The translations under genes were made by a program, and so were the position numbers. The notes under the pieces were generated by a model that worked only from the letters and a program-made list of their open reading frames with translations, had not been told where the DNA came from and did no database searches. Shown piece after piece: positions 51,243 through 60,683 of a DNA stretch of 64,000 nt. This stretch comes from Ectobacillus polymachus (GTDB taxonomy: Bacteria; Bacillota; Bacilli; Bacillales; Bacillaceae_G), in contig NZ_JBLREB010000001.1 in assembly GCF_048159605.1 (NCBI RefSeq), forward strand, positions 310,001-374,000, read 5' to 3'. How positions within the stretch are numbered: the first letter of the stretch is position 1; each line of letters opens with the position of its first letter.

Positions 51243-51769
51243 TTAATAAGATAATTAAATATTAGATATAAATCTTTATTAGGGACCCGAATGTCTGTTA
51301 TTAATATTTTTTCATATCGAAAAATCCTATTTGAAATCTAATTTTATTGATATTAATAATTGATTTCAATAGACTTTTTAATTATACATTCCCATAGAAT
51401 GGCACTCAAGTATCGACGAAAAGTTCTAATTTTCTGTGAAATACCTTGAAATCTGCTAGGTAATCTGCACAAGGTGAAAAGCGATATGAAAACAGAAATC
51501 AATAACGTGATATATAGAAAAACAAAAGTCGCCTGTAAAAGTTATTAGATGAAGAGAAGAAGATGTCTTAGATATACTTACAAAAGCTGAGAATGAAAAA
51601 AAAGAAATAATAATAATATATCGGTTTTAATTATTAATATCATTTTGTCAGGCTGTAGAGATTTTAGTTAAATTAGTTGAGTTGTATACAACAAATTTTA
51701 TATCGAAGTAAAAGACAGTCTGAATGACTGTCTTTCAAAATTTTAATATGTAAATGATATTACCTGATA
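51243..51769. other. Gene-free gap with a lone repeat motif and coding scraps
   Basis: This 527-base gap holds one TATCGACGAAAAG (51411) matching the tandem repeat at 19.3 kb. It also holds a short open stretch (about 51562-51633) that reads EDVLDILTKAENEKKE on the plus strand with no start. It looks like gene debris. A terminator lies at 51711-51735. Confidence 0.4.
51711..51735 (-). terminator. Terminator of the GFRSG membrane-protein gene
   Basis: AAAGACAGTC (51711-51720) and GACTGTCTTT (51726-51735) form a perfect hairpin downstream of the minus-strand gene ending at 51770. Confidence 0.8.
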
Positions 51770-52963
51770 TTATTCAACTACTATACTCCAATCGCCGTCT
51801 GCTTTAACAGAAAATCCGTTTAATCCATCTTCAAATTGTTCTCTTGTACTTCCGCTATATTTTCCTATTTCATTTACAATCGATGTTCCTTTTGATAAAT
51901 CATGCACAATAAAGTTTGATTCACCATCATGCTTAAGTGTTAATTTATGTAAGCCAGCTTTACTAAGATCAAAGAATACAACATCATCACCATGACCATT
52001 TAATGTATATGAGCCATCTATAGTAGGTATTTTGCTAGGGTCTGGTTCTTGTGTAATCAATGCTGACCAATCACCATCTGCTTTTACGTTTAATGCATAA
52101 TCGCCATCTGTTGGTATTACGGCAATGGTTTTACCACTATATTGACCTATTTCGTTTACCAATGAATCTTCTGAGTTACCTTGTAAATGAACGATAAAAT
52201 TAGCTCCGCCGTCATGTTTCATATCAAATATTGCAAATCCTTTTTTTAGCTTAATAGTATCCGTAGCTGTATCTCCACTACCATTTAATTTAATTTTGGA
52301 TTTTTCATATTCATCTTGTTTTGCTTTCTTTTCAGATTCCATTCTAGCTTGAGCTTGCTCTGGAGTTTCCTTTGGTGCTTCTACTGTGTTTTGAGTTTGA
52401 GTTGTCTGCGCATCAGTAGCGCTATCTGTAGAATTTGTACTAGTATCCGATGCGGAAGTACTTGGTTTGTTATTTGTCATGCCATTGAGTACAGCTGAAA
52501 GAATAAATAGATATACAAGGCTTGCAACAACCATTTTCCACTTTTTTCCTGAACGAAACCCGAGTATTTTCTTATACCATTTTCTTTCAATATTATGTAT
52601 TACAATTGAAGTGTAATTTTTTATTATGGATTCTACTCCCTTGCCATTTTCTGTGGGAATGAAATAAAAGGGATTTCTTTCAGGTCCCTGGAACTTAAAC
52701 TCTGATTTCATTGCAAAATGATCAACATAAACCTCTGAGTAGTCTGAAAGATTGTAAGTTCCGATTAAAGTCAATTCATTATTATTTTTATTATACTGAA
52801 ATGTTTCAATGGAGTTAGAAGAAACCGCTGCAAAACCAGTTTTATTATTGGGTAGATTGGCTGAAACAATTAAGGGTGGTGATTGGCTATTATTCTTATA
52901 CCTATTTTCTATTGCTTCTTTTGCTAGAGTTCTTGTACTCGGTTTTTTATCCTTTTTACTCAT
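51770..52963 (-). CDS. Membrane-anchored protein with two repeated beta domains
   Basis: This 397-residue protein has an N-terminal cytosolic domain (1-130) with beta segments such as ELTLIGTYNLSDYSEVYVDHFA, which resembles a PH-like fold. Next come LGFRSGKKWKMVVASLVY (residues 134-151) and one membrane helix, a Ser/Thr-rich and Gln/Glu/Lys-rich stalk, and two homologous beta domains (KHDGGANFIVHLQGNSEDSLVNEIGQYSG and KHDGESNFIVHDLSKGTSIVNEIGKYSG) ending at 397. The two domains are likely extracellular and the stalk a spacer. The GFRSG block is shared with the protein at 11866-12843. Confidence 0.7.
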   Translation of the reverse strand: MSKKDKKPSTRTLAKEAIENRYKNNSQSPPLIVSANLPNNKTGFAAVSSNSIETFQYNKNNNELTLIGTYNLSDYSEVYVDHFAMKSEFKFQGPERNPFYFIPTENGKGVESIIKNYTSIVIHNIERKWYKKILGFRSGKKWKMVVASLVYLFILSAVLNGMTNNKPSTSASDTSTNSTDSATDAQTTQTQNTVEAPKETPEQAQARMESEKKAKQDEYEKSKIKLNGSGDTATDTIKLKKGFAIFDMKHDGGANFIVHLQGNSEDSLVNEIGQYSGKTIAVIPTDGDYALNVKADGDWSALITQEPDPSKIPTIDGSYTLNGHGDDVVFFDLSKAGLHKLTLKHDGESNFIVHDLSKGTSIVNEIGKYSGSTREQFEDGLNGFSVKADGDWSIVVE

Positions 52964-53182
52964 GTTTTATCATTCCTTGCTGTAAATTTTGCTACTGCAT
53001 TGTAAGATTATATCAAAGAACTAAAGTTTTACCAATATAATATGTTCGAATTTTGAAGGTTATTAATATCTGTTATCCGTACAGATTATTGAGTTTAAAG
53101 TCCAGAGTTAATAGAGGTCGGATGTTGGTCCAAAACTTTTGGAATAATTGATACAATCTTTTGGCTAGGGGGATAAGTAAAC

Positions 53183-53854
53183 ATGATATTTTTTGATATA
53201 GATGAAACCTTACTTGACCATGACCAAGCAGAGAAAAAGGGAGCAATTGATTTTTTTAAAGAATATACAGACGAGTTACAACTGAGTGATACTGAATTCG
53301 TTCAGTTATGGTATAACCTATCAAATAAATATTTTGAAAAGTTTTTAGCGAAAGAATTATCTTTTCAAGAACAGAGGAGAATGCGTATTAAAGACTTGTT
53401 TGGTCATCATTTAAGTAACGAGCAAGCAGATAGTAGATTCAATAATTATTTATGTATATATAAAAGTAATTGGTCGGCATTTAAAGATGTCGTTCCTTGC
53501 CTAAAGCAATTAAAACAACTAGGATTTCGGCTTGGAATTATTAGTAATGGTGACTATGCTCAACAATTAGAAAAATTAAAGAGTATGGGGATAAGCAATT
53601 ATTTTGAATGTATAATTACATCTAGTGAAACAGGAGTGGCTAAACCAAATGCTGCTATTTTTCTAGAAGCATGTAACCAAGCAAAGGTTCAAGTTCAAGA
53701 AAGTTATTATATAGGGGATAGACTCGAAACTGACGCAATTGGAAGTATAAATGCCGGTATGAAAGGAATATGGATTAATCGAAAAAATAAAACAACTTAT
53801 CCTGATGTGAAAGTGATACATAGTCTTAGTGAGTTGATTGCGTTAGTTAATTGA
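53183..53854 (+). CDS. HAD-family hydrolase (YjjG-like phosphatase)
   Basis: This 223-residue phosphatase has motif I FFDIDETLLDHD (Asp nucleophile), motif II LGIISNG and motif III/IV with ETGVAKPNAAIF plus IGDRLETDAIGSINAGM. The cap is helical (residues about 15-95). It belongs to the pyrophosphatase/nucleotidase side of the HAD superfamily. The ATG follows GGGGGATAAG. It stands alone. Substrate not readable. Confidence 0.9.
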   Translation: MIFFDIDETLLDHDQAEKKGAIDFFKEYTDELQLSDTEFVQLWYNLSNKYFEKFLAKELSFQEQRRMRIKDLFGHHLSNEQADSRFNNYLCIYKSNWSAFKDVVPCLKQLKQLGFRLGIISNGDYAQQLEKLKSMGISNYFECIITSSETGVAKPNAAIFLEACNQAKVQVQESYYIGDRLETDAIGSINAGMKGIWINRKNKTTYPDVKVIHSLSELIALVN

Positions 53855-53968
53855 TATTTTTTCTTAAAGTAACGTACTTGAGTAAACAAAAAGTTGCTGT
53901 GGCAGCTCTTTTTATTGTTCAACTGAAGGTAGGGTAGTGAAAGAAGAATTTAGATTGGTGGGATAATA

Positions 53969-54840
53969 ATGAATAGGATAGTAGTAGGAAAATACATTCC
54001 CTTACAAAATTATTTAAAAAAATTAACGTCATCACATGTTACTTTGTCTTTTAATGAAATTGAAACAATTCTAAATACTATACTCAATTACCTAACTCCG
54101 CATATAAATATCAAGCTTGGTGGGTGAACAGCCAAAAGGCTCATTCTCACGCTTCTATTTGGCTAGAAGCGGGTTACATAGTGGGAAATGTAAAATTTGG
54201 TGAATATGTAGAGTTCATTCAAAAAGAAAATGATGAAATTCCTATTCACAAGGAAGACGTAGTAATACATAAAGAAGGCAAGAACAATTTATCTAATGAA
54301 GAAATGAACTATATCGAAAGTTTATCTAAAAAAATGGATAAGGTTAAGGCCTTTCTATCAGAAGATACGTCATCAGGTATTTTCGAGGGGGATTTAATTG
54401 AACAGTACGAGGCGATGAATAGTTTTAGAAGAATCATAGGCAATATCGATAATGATTTGAGCTTTTTAGGTTGTTTGTTAATAAAAGAGTTTCTTAATCA
54501 AAGACATTCTTTTTCTGCATTAAATATGGCATTGAAGCCCCAAGGTTCCCCAGGGTTAGATGTTGATGAAACTACCATTGATGGAAAAAGGATAATAGGT
54601 GAATTAAAGACTACTTATCCCTATAAACAAAATGACCTCGGTGCTAATCAAAAAAGTAACTTTATTAAAGATTTTGAGAAGTTACAGCGAAACGTAGCTG
54701 ATGATAAATACTTTTTTGTGACTGAATGCAAGACTTTTGACATTGTTCAGAGAAAATATAGCCAATACCTTAAAGGAATAAATCTTGTCTTACTCCCTCA
54801 AGCTCTTTCTAATGGTAAGTTTGTTATTACATATTCTTAG
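53969..54840 (+). pseudogene. DUF7662 + PD-(D/E)XK nuclease gene, one frameshift
   Basis: Frame one (53969-54127) starts MNRIVVGKYIPLQNYLKKL and reads SHVTLSFNEIETILN. The protein then continues in a frame displaced by one lost base near 54085-54100, as LPNSAYKYQAWWVNSQKAHSHASIWLEAGYIV, the rest of a DUF7662 domain. The C-terminal part (to 54840) carries SPGLDVDE...IIGELKTT, the D...ExK layout of a PD-(D/E)XK nuclease. The joined product would be about 290 residues. An old restriction-type or defence nuclease is inferred. It is broken as written. Confidence 0.65.
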
Positions 54841-55020
54841 CAAAAACAATATATAGGTCGGAGTTGGGGATTACCATGTATCCGACCTATTTTTTATGTA
54901 CTGATGTTATGTTTAGCTTTCCATGATAAACAGACATTGTTATCCATTCAATTGCTAAATAATACTACAAATTTATCTATTATAATAAAGTTACATAGGC
55001 TAAGAGGAGGAGATTACATA

Positions 55021-55368
55021 TGAAAATTGAGATAGGAGAATCATTAATGCTATCGTGGCTACGTCATGTAAAAAAGTGTCAGTTAGTCCAATTAAATTGG
55101 AAGCCATTTATTAATCATTGGAAATTGTCCAATGAAGGTGAAATTGAGCGAATCATGCAAACCGTAAATACAATTTTTTGAAAAGATGTATTCGTTTATT
55201 ATATTTTTAAAAAATAAATCATATATGCAACTGTTACAACAAGGGGAATTAGATGCGATAGGTTTACGAATAATTAATGGAAACATACAGGAAATTAATA
55301 ATGAGGTTACTCAAGGAACAAATGATATTCCGATAGCTGATTTTGTTTTAATACGTTCACATGCTTAA
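55021..55368 (+). pseudogene. Frameshifted remnant of a hypothetical (nuclease-like) gene
   Basis: ATG 55021 after AGGAGGAG opens MKIEIGESLMLSWLRHVKKC and stops at 55182. Read-through one base over continues KMYSFIIFLKNKSYMQLLQQGELDAIGL to 55368, which fits a known but unnamed Firmicutes family with that start and the block QLLQQ.E.DALG. The C-terminus is also lost. A PD-(D/E)XK relation is suspected for this family but not shown here. Confidence 0.5.
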
Positions 55369-55379
55369 TTAACCAAAAC

Positions 55380-55623
55380 AAGTGTCTAAAGATAAGATTT
55401 ACCATCTATGTGATTCTCGATATAGTAAAGAGACCTTTATGCTTTCATATCCAATGTTGAAAAAGGTGACTGATGGATTGGACTTTCGATTCAAAGGAAG
55501 ATAAATGGGAGGGATCGTTATTACGTAAATCCCCTAAAAATATCTGTTATGTAATCATTGGGTTGAGAAAAGCAGGCAAACATACAGATACAATTTATTG
55601 GAATAAAGAGGATATTGAATAAA
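55380..55623 (+). other. Decayed coding scraps
   Basis: Two open stretches read VSKDKIYHLCDSRYSKETF and WEGSLLRKSPKNICYVIIG...WNKEDIE with stops between. They look like fragments of one or two dead genes continuing the decayed patch from 53.9 kb. No start or intact domain. The gap to the tat terminator holds nothing else. Confidence 0.4.
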
Positions 55624-55765
55624 ATACAATATTGTTAGTCTGTGATGAGGTGAAGTATCATAAGTAAATAAGTTTTTTTGTTTAGCAATCTACCTGAATG
55701 GGATTAGCCACTGTCCATAATAATTTTTTTATTATAAACGGGTTGTCATTCTGTGGATATTAGAA

Positions 55766-55811
55766 AACCCGAATAAGGGCCACGACTTATTTGGTGTCCT
55801 TTATTCGGGTT
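55766..55811. terminator. Terminator of the tat operon
   Basis: AACCCGAATAAGG pairs with CCTTTATTCGGGTT over a 20-base loop. The minus-strand side ends the tatC transcript. Confidence 0.75.
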
Positions 55812-55849
55812 ATAGTTCATTAAAGGAGTTAACCGCATTTTTGCTCCTT

Positions 55850-56605
55850 TCAATTAGTAAAAGAAGCACTCTTCATTTCCATTTCGTTATCCAATTGTTT
55901 ATTTAGTTTCTTTCGATAGGTAATTTTTGATAAATTAATACTAATTTCGTATAAAACTATAAGAGGTATTGACACTAATATTTCTGATACGAAATCAGGT
56001 GGTGTAATTATGCAAGATATAACGACAATTACAAAGTACGATATCTTTCGTGCTTTCGAAAGAATCATAGGATTAATAATTCCAATAGAAGTTAGAAACA
56101 TAACCACTAGCGGAATTTCGAATAAAAACCCAAACGGTAGTGTTAAATTCATCATGAATTTGAAATACTTTTCAGATGTAAATAACGTTTCAAATTGTCC
56201 TTCAGACAAGGACATTAAAAATGTAAGAGCTGATGGAAACACAAAGAAATAACCGAAAGATAAACCAGCGATAAAAAGAATAAACAATCCGGGAATGTAT
56301 GAAATCGTTGTTTTTCGTTCTTTTTCAGAAAGCGCTGGTTCGACAAATTTCCATACTTGATAAGCGGCAATTGGAATGGTAAGAGCAATAGCGATTACAC
56401 CTGAAATCGAAAAGTATGCCCAAAGAATATCACTAGGCCCTAATACAGCCAATTTATGGTTAAGATTACGAATAAGCCATTTGTAAATATCCTGCACATA
56501 TATGAATGATCCAACTAAAAAAATGATGAAGGCAATCAAAGTATAGATAATCCGTTTCCTAAGTTCCTCGAGGTGACCTGTCAAAGGCAACTTTTGAATA
56601 GGCAT
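55850..56605 (-). CDS. tatC: Twin-arginine translocase subunit TatC
   Basis: This 251-residue six-helix membrane protein is the receptor for twin-arginine signal peptides. It begins PIQKLPLTGHLEELRKRIIYTLIAF, containing the HLEELRKR signature that binds the signal. The Glu in helix 3 region FEIPLVVMFLT is typical. It follows tatA by 62 bases and the Tat-substrate gene upstream, so a dedicated two-component TatA-TatC pathway is likely, as with B. subtilis PhoD-TatAd-TatCd. The ATG follows AAGAAAGGAGAAAC. Confidence 0.94.
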   Translation of the reverse strand: MPIQKLPLTGHLEELRKRIIYTLIAFIIFLVGSFIYVQDIYKWLIRNLNHKLAVLGPSDILWAYFSISGVIAIALTIPIAAYQVWKFVEPALSEKERKTTISYIPGLFILFIAGLSFGYFFVFPSALTFLMSLSEGQFETLFTSEKYFKFMMNLTLPFGFLFEIPLVVMFLTSIGIINPMILSKARKISYFVIVVISCIITPPDFVSEILVSIPLIVLYEISINLSKITYRKKLNKQLDNEMEMKSASFTN

Positions 56606-56667
56606 ACAGTTTCTCCTTTCTTAAAAAATAAGAAGATGTAAGCTTACTACTTACATCTCCATTTCAC

Positions 56668-56871
56668 TTACTTCGCTTTTTCTTTTTCTTTTTCTTCTTT
56701 TTCTTCTTTTTCTTCTTTTTCGTCTGACACTAATTCCTTAGTAGAGTGTTTAAATTCTCTAAGTGTGTTGCCGAAAGCACGTCCAATTTCAGGTAACTTA
56801 GATGGACCGAATACGATTAAAGCAATGATAAGAATTAATATTAATCCTGGTACGCCGATATTTTGAAGCAT
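56668..56871 (-). CDS. tatA: Twin-arginine translocase subunit TatA
   Basis: A 67-residue pore-forming subunit has a short N-terminal helix (IGVPGLILILIIALIVF), then FGPSKLPEIGRAFGNTLREFK, the FGPxKLP hinge and amphipathic helix of TatA, and a highly charged Glu/Lys tail (EKEEKEEKEEKEKEKAK). In Gram-positive two-component systems TatA also does the TatB job. The ATG follows AAGGAGGAG. Middle gene of the Tat mini-operon. Confidence 0.95.
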   Translation of the reverse strand: MLQNIGVPGLILILIIALIVFGPSKLPEIGRAFGNTLREFKHSTKELVSDEKEEKEEKEEKEKEKAK

Positions 56872-56936
56872 GGTGTCTCCTCCTTAATAAATGAATCTTT
56901 TTTATAATTGTTATAGGATCTCATCCATTTCTAGCT

Positions 56937-58664
56937 TTAAATACTGCTGCCAACCGTGAATGTTGCTGATGCAACAGCATCATATCCACCACCATAGAAA
57001 TAAATCATTTTATACGTTGAACCTACCTTATATCTTCCTGGATAACTATTATTCTTTGGATCATAAGTAAATTTACAAGTACCATTTGTTACTGACGTGT
57101 ACATCCACCATATTGCCGCGATTGGTCCCGGTGTATCATTTATTTCATATAAACCTACCCAATCACTTTTTGGCATTCTAGCATTTTCGACCGTAACTTC
57201 TACCGTATCTGTTATCCCATTTAAAACATTTTTAGATAATCTAATTGATACATCAGGTACAACACCGTCCAGTGTTTTCCCTAATACTTTTAAAGAGTCA
57301 TTACTTACATTTCCGAATGCATCAATTGCTTTCACTTCAACCTCATACATTGTGTTTGGCTTCAATTCGTCAAATTGCAATGTTAATGGATTTGGTACAG
57401 GATCTTTATAGAACTCTGAGAAAGCAAGGAATTCTCTAGCTACTTCATTTGTTTCTACATTTTTTGCTACCACTTTATAGTCATGTACAAGAAGATTGTC
57501 TTTCGCTTGTGTAAACATGATCGTTAAGCCGGTAACAGTCGTTTTTTCATTCACAATGGAAAGCATCGCATCATTTGTAAAGAAAGGTGCCTTTTTGTCT
57601 CTATCTTCTGTGTATTTAAAATTATGTTTATTAGCAGGATAGCTGATTTCGAATGGTTCACCTGTCCAGTCATTGTTATGAATATCACGGCGTTTAATGA
57701 TTACTTTGTTATTATAAACTTCCACAATCAGAGCTTGATTTAGGTTGCTGGCCCCTTCAGGTATTTCCCCTTGGATTCTTCCACTATCAAGCCACATATA
57801 GGCACCTGTTGAAGTTCCAATAGCAGTAAAATCTTTTTGCATTATGATTTTAGGGTCATCTAACGGATAGTGGGTATGTCCAGAAAAAGAGATAACTTGC
57901 GGATATTCTGCCAATGTATTGTAAAAAAGATCTCTATTCTGATCGAAGCCCCATTCGCTTCCATAGATGGTCCCTTTAATTGGCTGATGGTGGAAGACGA
58001 AAATCGGTTTTTTCGGATCATCATCATTTGCTAGCTTTAACTGCTCACCTAACCACTCAATTTGTTTTACTGAGAAGGTACCCGGTGTATTACCATCTTC
58101 AGTATAAAGAACGATAAAATGATAACCATTTACAATCTTATGATAGTAGATGGATTCCATCCCCGTTTTCTCAAGGAAACGTTTTTGAGCATCTACTGCC
58201 GATAAGCCATTCCAATAGTCATGGTTTCCAATCGCAAACATAGAAACAGCATGTGACTGTTTTCTCACATTATAAGCAGACATAAACTTATCATATTCTG
58301 CTACAAGTCCCAAATCCGTTAAATCTCCAACAACCACAAAAGCATCTTGCTTAGGAGCAACTGTATTTAACTGATCTAAAGTAGTAATAAACTTATTTAA
58401 AAAATCATCGCTCTGACGTTGAATATGTGTATCGCTTATAACAGGAAAAACTAGATCTGGATTATTTCCATTTGAATGCATAACAGAAGAGCTAGATGCT
58501 GCTTTAACAGGTAAACTAGTTAACGAGCCTAATAGAGTTAATCCTAAAGCAGCTCCAGCAACTTTAGTTGTCCCCTCCAAAAAGGCTCTTCGATCCATTT
58601 TCTTAGCAAAAAGATCATCGTGTAACGATTCTTCTACTTCATTGTTCAATTTATCTTTTTTCAT
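56937..58664 (-). CDS. Secreted metallophosphoesterase with Tat signal
   Basis: This 575-residue protein has an N-terminal twin-arginine signal (MDRRAFLEGTTKVAGAALGL, n-region residues 1-25, cleavage after PVKA). The calcineurin-like metal motifs are SDTHI, VVGDLTD, GNHDYW, HHQP and GHTHYP in order. A fibronectin-like domain (about 340-460) and a C-terminal SKICH-like domain with SDWVGLYE (about 475-575) follow. Metal loading before folding explains Tat export. It is the first gene of the tatA-tatC operon and is probably their main cargo. Likely a phosphodiesterase, substrate unknown. Confidence 0.9.
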   Translation of the reverse strand: MKKDKLNNEVEESLHDDLFAKKMDRRAFLEGTTKVAGAALGLTLLGSLTSLPVKAASSSSVMHSNGNNPDLVFPVISDTHIQRQSDDFLNKFITTLDQLNTVAPKQDAFVVVGDLTDLGLVAEYDKFMSAYNVRKQSHAVSMFAIGNHDYWNGLSAVDAQKRFLEKTGMESIYYHKIVNGYHFIVLYTEDGNTPGTFSVKQIEWLGEQLKLANDDDPKKPIFVFHHQPIKGTIYGSEWGFDQNRDLFYNTLAEYPQVISFSGHTHYPLDDPKIIMQKDFTAIGTSTGAYMWLDSGRIQGEIPEGASNLNQALIVEVYNNKVIIKRRDIHNNDWTGEPFEISYPANKHNFKYTEDRDKKAPFFTNDAMLSIVNEKTTVTGLTIMFTQAKDNLLVHDYKVVAKNVETNEVAREFLAFSEFYKDPVPNPLTLQFDELKPNTMYEVEVKAIDAFGNVSNDSLKVLGKTLDGVVPDVSIRLSKNVLNGITDTVEVTVENARMPKSDWVGLYEINDTPGPIAAIWWMYTSVTNGTCKFTYDPKNNSYPGRYKVGSTYKMIYFYGGGYDAVASATFTVGSSI

Positions 58665-59219
58665 TACAATTACTCCTCTTAAATGATAGATTCGTTAATT
58701 TCAATTCAAGGAAATAAATTACTTAATGATGTAGTATTACGGCATTCCTCTAAGTGGGGTATTCTGCTCCCAAATGAACCTGCCGTTTCGATAAACATAG
58801 ATAATCAATATTCGGAATGACCTAAGGATAAGAACCAACACCTGACATATAACTTCCATATAAGTAAACGTACAGACTCCAAGTTAGAACAGTTATGATT
58901 TCGATATTAATAGGGGAAAAATGATAATAATCGATGTACACCTCCAAACAGCACAATATGTAACACATTTACACAAATTTCCTCTTACACAAAAAAATAA
59001 TACACACTAAATATTGATTATCTGTAAATGATGTGTAAAATGTTGTTATTTTTATAATAAAAAAGCACGTAATGCCACAATTGTGCACATTCTTTTAGTT
59101 CATTCAGAATGATTGGATGCAAAATATTAAATAATCTATTTTGCTATGGAAATTGAGGAGAGAAGGGGGAAAGGTAAGTATGTTATATAAAAACAAATAA
59201 AAAAGAGGAAAGTAGTCGG
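58665..59219. other. Leader and gap upstream of the Tat operon
   Basis: No gene. The minus-strand leader holds a 50-nt segment bounded by ACGGCA/TGCCGT (about 58739-58789) that can fold. Farther up is an AT-rich area with several (T)GTGTAA/TTACAC motifs (58960-59045). These are suggestive of a PhoP-like site but are not evenly spaced. Confidence 0.35.
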
Positions 59220-59231
59220 TCACTTTTCCTC
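59197..59231 (-). terminator. Terminator overlapping the end of the deoR-type gene
   Basis: On the minus strand GAGGAAAAGT pairs with ACTTTCCTC and is followed by TTTTTT. The left arm lies within the last codons of the gene. Confidence 0.75.
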
Positions 59232-60011
59232 AAAAATTAATTTATTCACGATTTCAATACCTTCTTTATTATATTTCTGTAGTATTTTTTCAGAGAGTTT
59301 TGAATCAGAAATAATACGTTCGATCCTTTCAAAATGACAGACCTTCAATAATGATGCCACATCAAATTTGCTGCTATCCGCTAACACAATGCAACTTTGA
59401 GAATTCTCAAGTATTTTCTTTTTCACTTGGTATTCACCTAACCCGTAATCCGTGAGCCCTTCCGTCAAGGAAATACCACTGATGCTCATAAAAAATGTAT
59501 CAATGTGAAATCCTTTAAAAAAATCTTCTGCCATAGAACCAACTAGACATAATTCTTCATTTCGGAGTACACCTCCGGGCATCATAATTGTGTAATAAGG
59601 CATTTCTGAAAGTTCTTTGGCAATGATTAAGGAATTTGTTAAAACGGTTAGTCTTTGAAATTTTCTCTTTAATTCTTTCGCAAATTCGGTATTTGTTGTG
59701 CTCACATCTAAGGCAATGGATTGGCCTTCTGTAACATATTGAGCAGCTATTTTTGCTATTTCCATCTTTTCTTCAATATTCTTAGTTTCCCGTAATGAGA
59801 AATTGATTTCTTTGCTGTTAACATTATCTAATACCGCGCCTCCGCGTACCCTTCTTAAATAGCCTTCTTTCTCGAGATATTCCAAATCCCTGCGGACTGT
59901 TTCAGTAGATACGCTAAACAATTTTGTAATCGAAGATACCTTTACTACTTTATTCTTTCGTAAGCATTCCATTATATATTCGTGACGCTCATGAGCTAAC
60001 AATATTTTCAC
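59220..60011 (-). CDS. DeoR-family transcriptional regulator
   Basis: This 263-residue repressor has the DeoR helix-turn-helix at the N-terminus (VKVSSITKLFSVSTETVRRDLEYLEKEGYLRRVRGGAVL). Its sugar-phosphate-sensing domain carries SIALDVSTTNTEFAKEL, VGSMAEDFF and CIVLADSSKF. No transport or sugar-kinase gene adjoins it, so the target is unknown. DeoR proteins usually sense phosphorylated sugars. The start follows AGCAGGTG. Expressed alone with an overlapping terminator. Confidence 0.9.
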   Translation of the reverse strand: MKILLAHERHEYIMECLRKNKVVKVSSITKLFSVSTETVRRDLEYLEKEGYLRRVRGGAVLDNVNSKEINFSLRETKNIEEKMEIAKIAAQYVTEGQSIALDVSTTNTEFAKELKRKFQRLTVLTNSLIIAKELSEMPYYTIMMPGGVLRNEELCLVGSMAEDFFKGFHIDTFFMSISGISLTEGLTDYGLGEYQVKKKILENSQSCIVLADSSKFDVASLLKVCHFERIERIISDSKLSEKILQKYNKEGIEIVNKLIFEEK

Positions 60012-60374
60012 CTGCTTTAGTTATTAGGTACCACTTAGAATACTAATACTATAAATAACACAAATTCGCATAATTTCACAACAAAACGCAAATGATTTTT
60101 TGGATTTAATTACTAATGAATTGCTTAAACGTAGATACAAACTGTTAAACATTTTCTATTAAATTGGTTAGCCATAGCATAGTTGGGTCTTTAATTGAAT
60201 AAAATCCTATAGTAATATGAAAAATCCCGTAATTTACAAGGCTCCAGTATGTCTCTTTCCATCGTTTTCCTATATAGTGAATCATATGCTCACAATTTAA
60301 CAGACTTCATCATACCCTAGTATTAGCAAACCGTTCCATATATATAGCCACCATTAAAAGCGCCACGCAGATCA

Positions 60375-60425
60375 GTTCGTTGCCGTTTACGTATAAGCCG
60401 GTTCTTAGACTTATCGGCAACGAAC
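60375..60425. other. Long GC-rich hairpin in the 60.0-60.7 kb gap
   Basis: GTTCGTTGCCG (60375-60385) and CGGCAACGAAC (60415-60425) pair perfectly around a loop that can fold further (ATAAG...CTTAT). The flanks are AT-rich. A minus-strand frame covering it (ending VAIYMERFANTRV) has the look of a spurious frame in a dispersed repeat. The remainder of the 60012-60683 gap has no gene. Confidence 0.6.
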
Positions 60426-60629
60426 GTAGTTTAATAATAGTGTTGGGCCCTTGATAGTTGGTCTTATCCGTATATCGAAGTTTACTAACTTTTAAATAAC
60501 ATATAACCATCATATAATAGTAAAAAATATTTTTAATCTATTAACAATAGTGATAAACTATGAGAAGGGTATAAATGATTTAGAAAAGGTGTGTGACTAC
60601 GTTGCGCCCTAGCTTGCTGTACGCTTAAG

Positions 60630-60643
60630 CAGAAGCGCTTACA
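60630..60643. promoter_or_regulatory. cre-like site upstream of mqo
   Basis: CAGAAGCGCTTACA matches TGAAAGCGCTTTCA at ten of 14 positions, 40 bases before the mqo start. CcpA control of mqo is plausible but the match is weak. Confidence 0.3.
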
Positions 60644-60683
60644 TCTTTTCTGTAAACTTAGTAGGGTATAAGGGGAGGAAAAA

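Noticed and set aside
58960..59045. TTACAC/GTGTAA motifs upstream of the Tat operon as a PhoP box
   Set aside because: Spacing is 8 and 16 bases and not 11, so the direct-repeat rule is not met.
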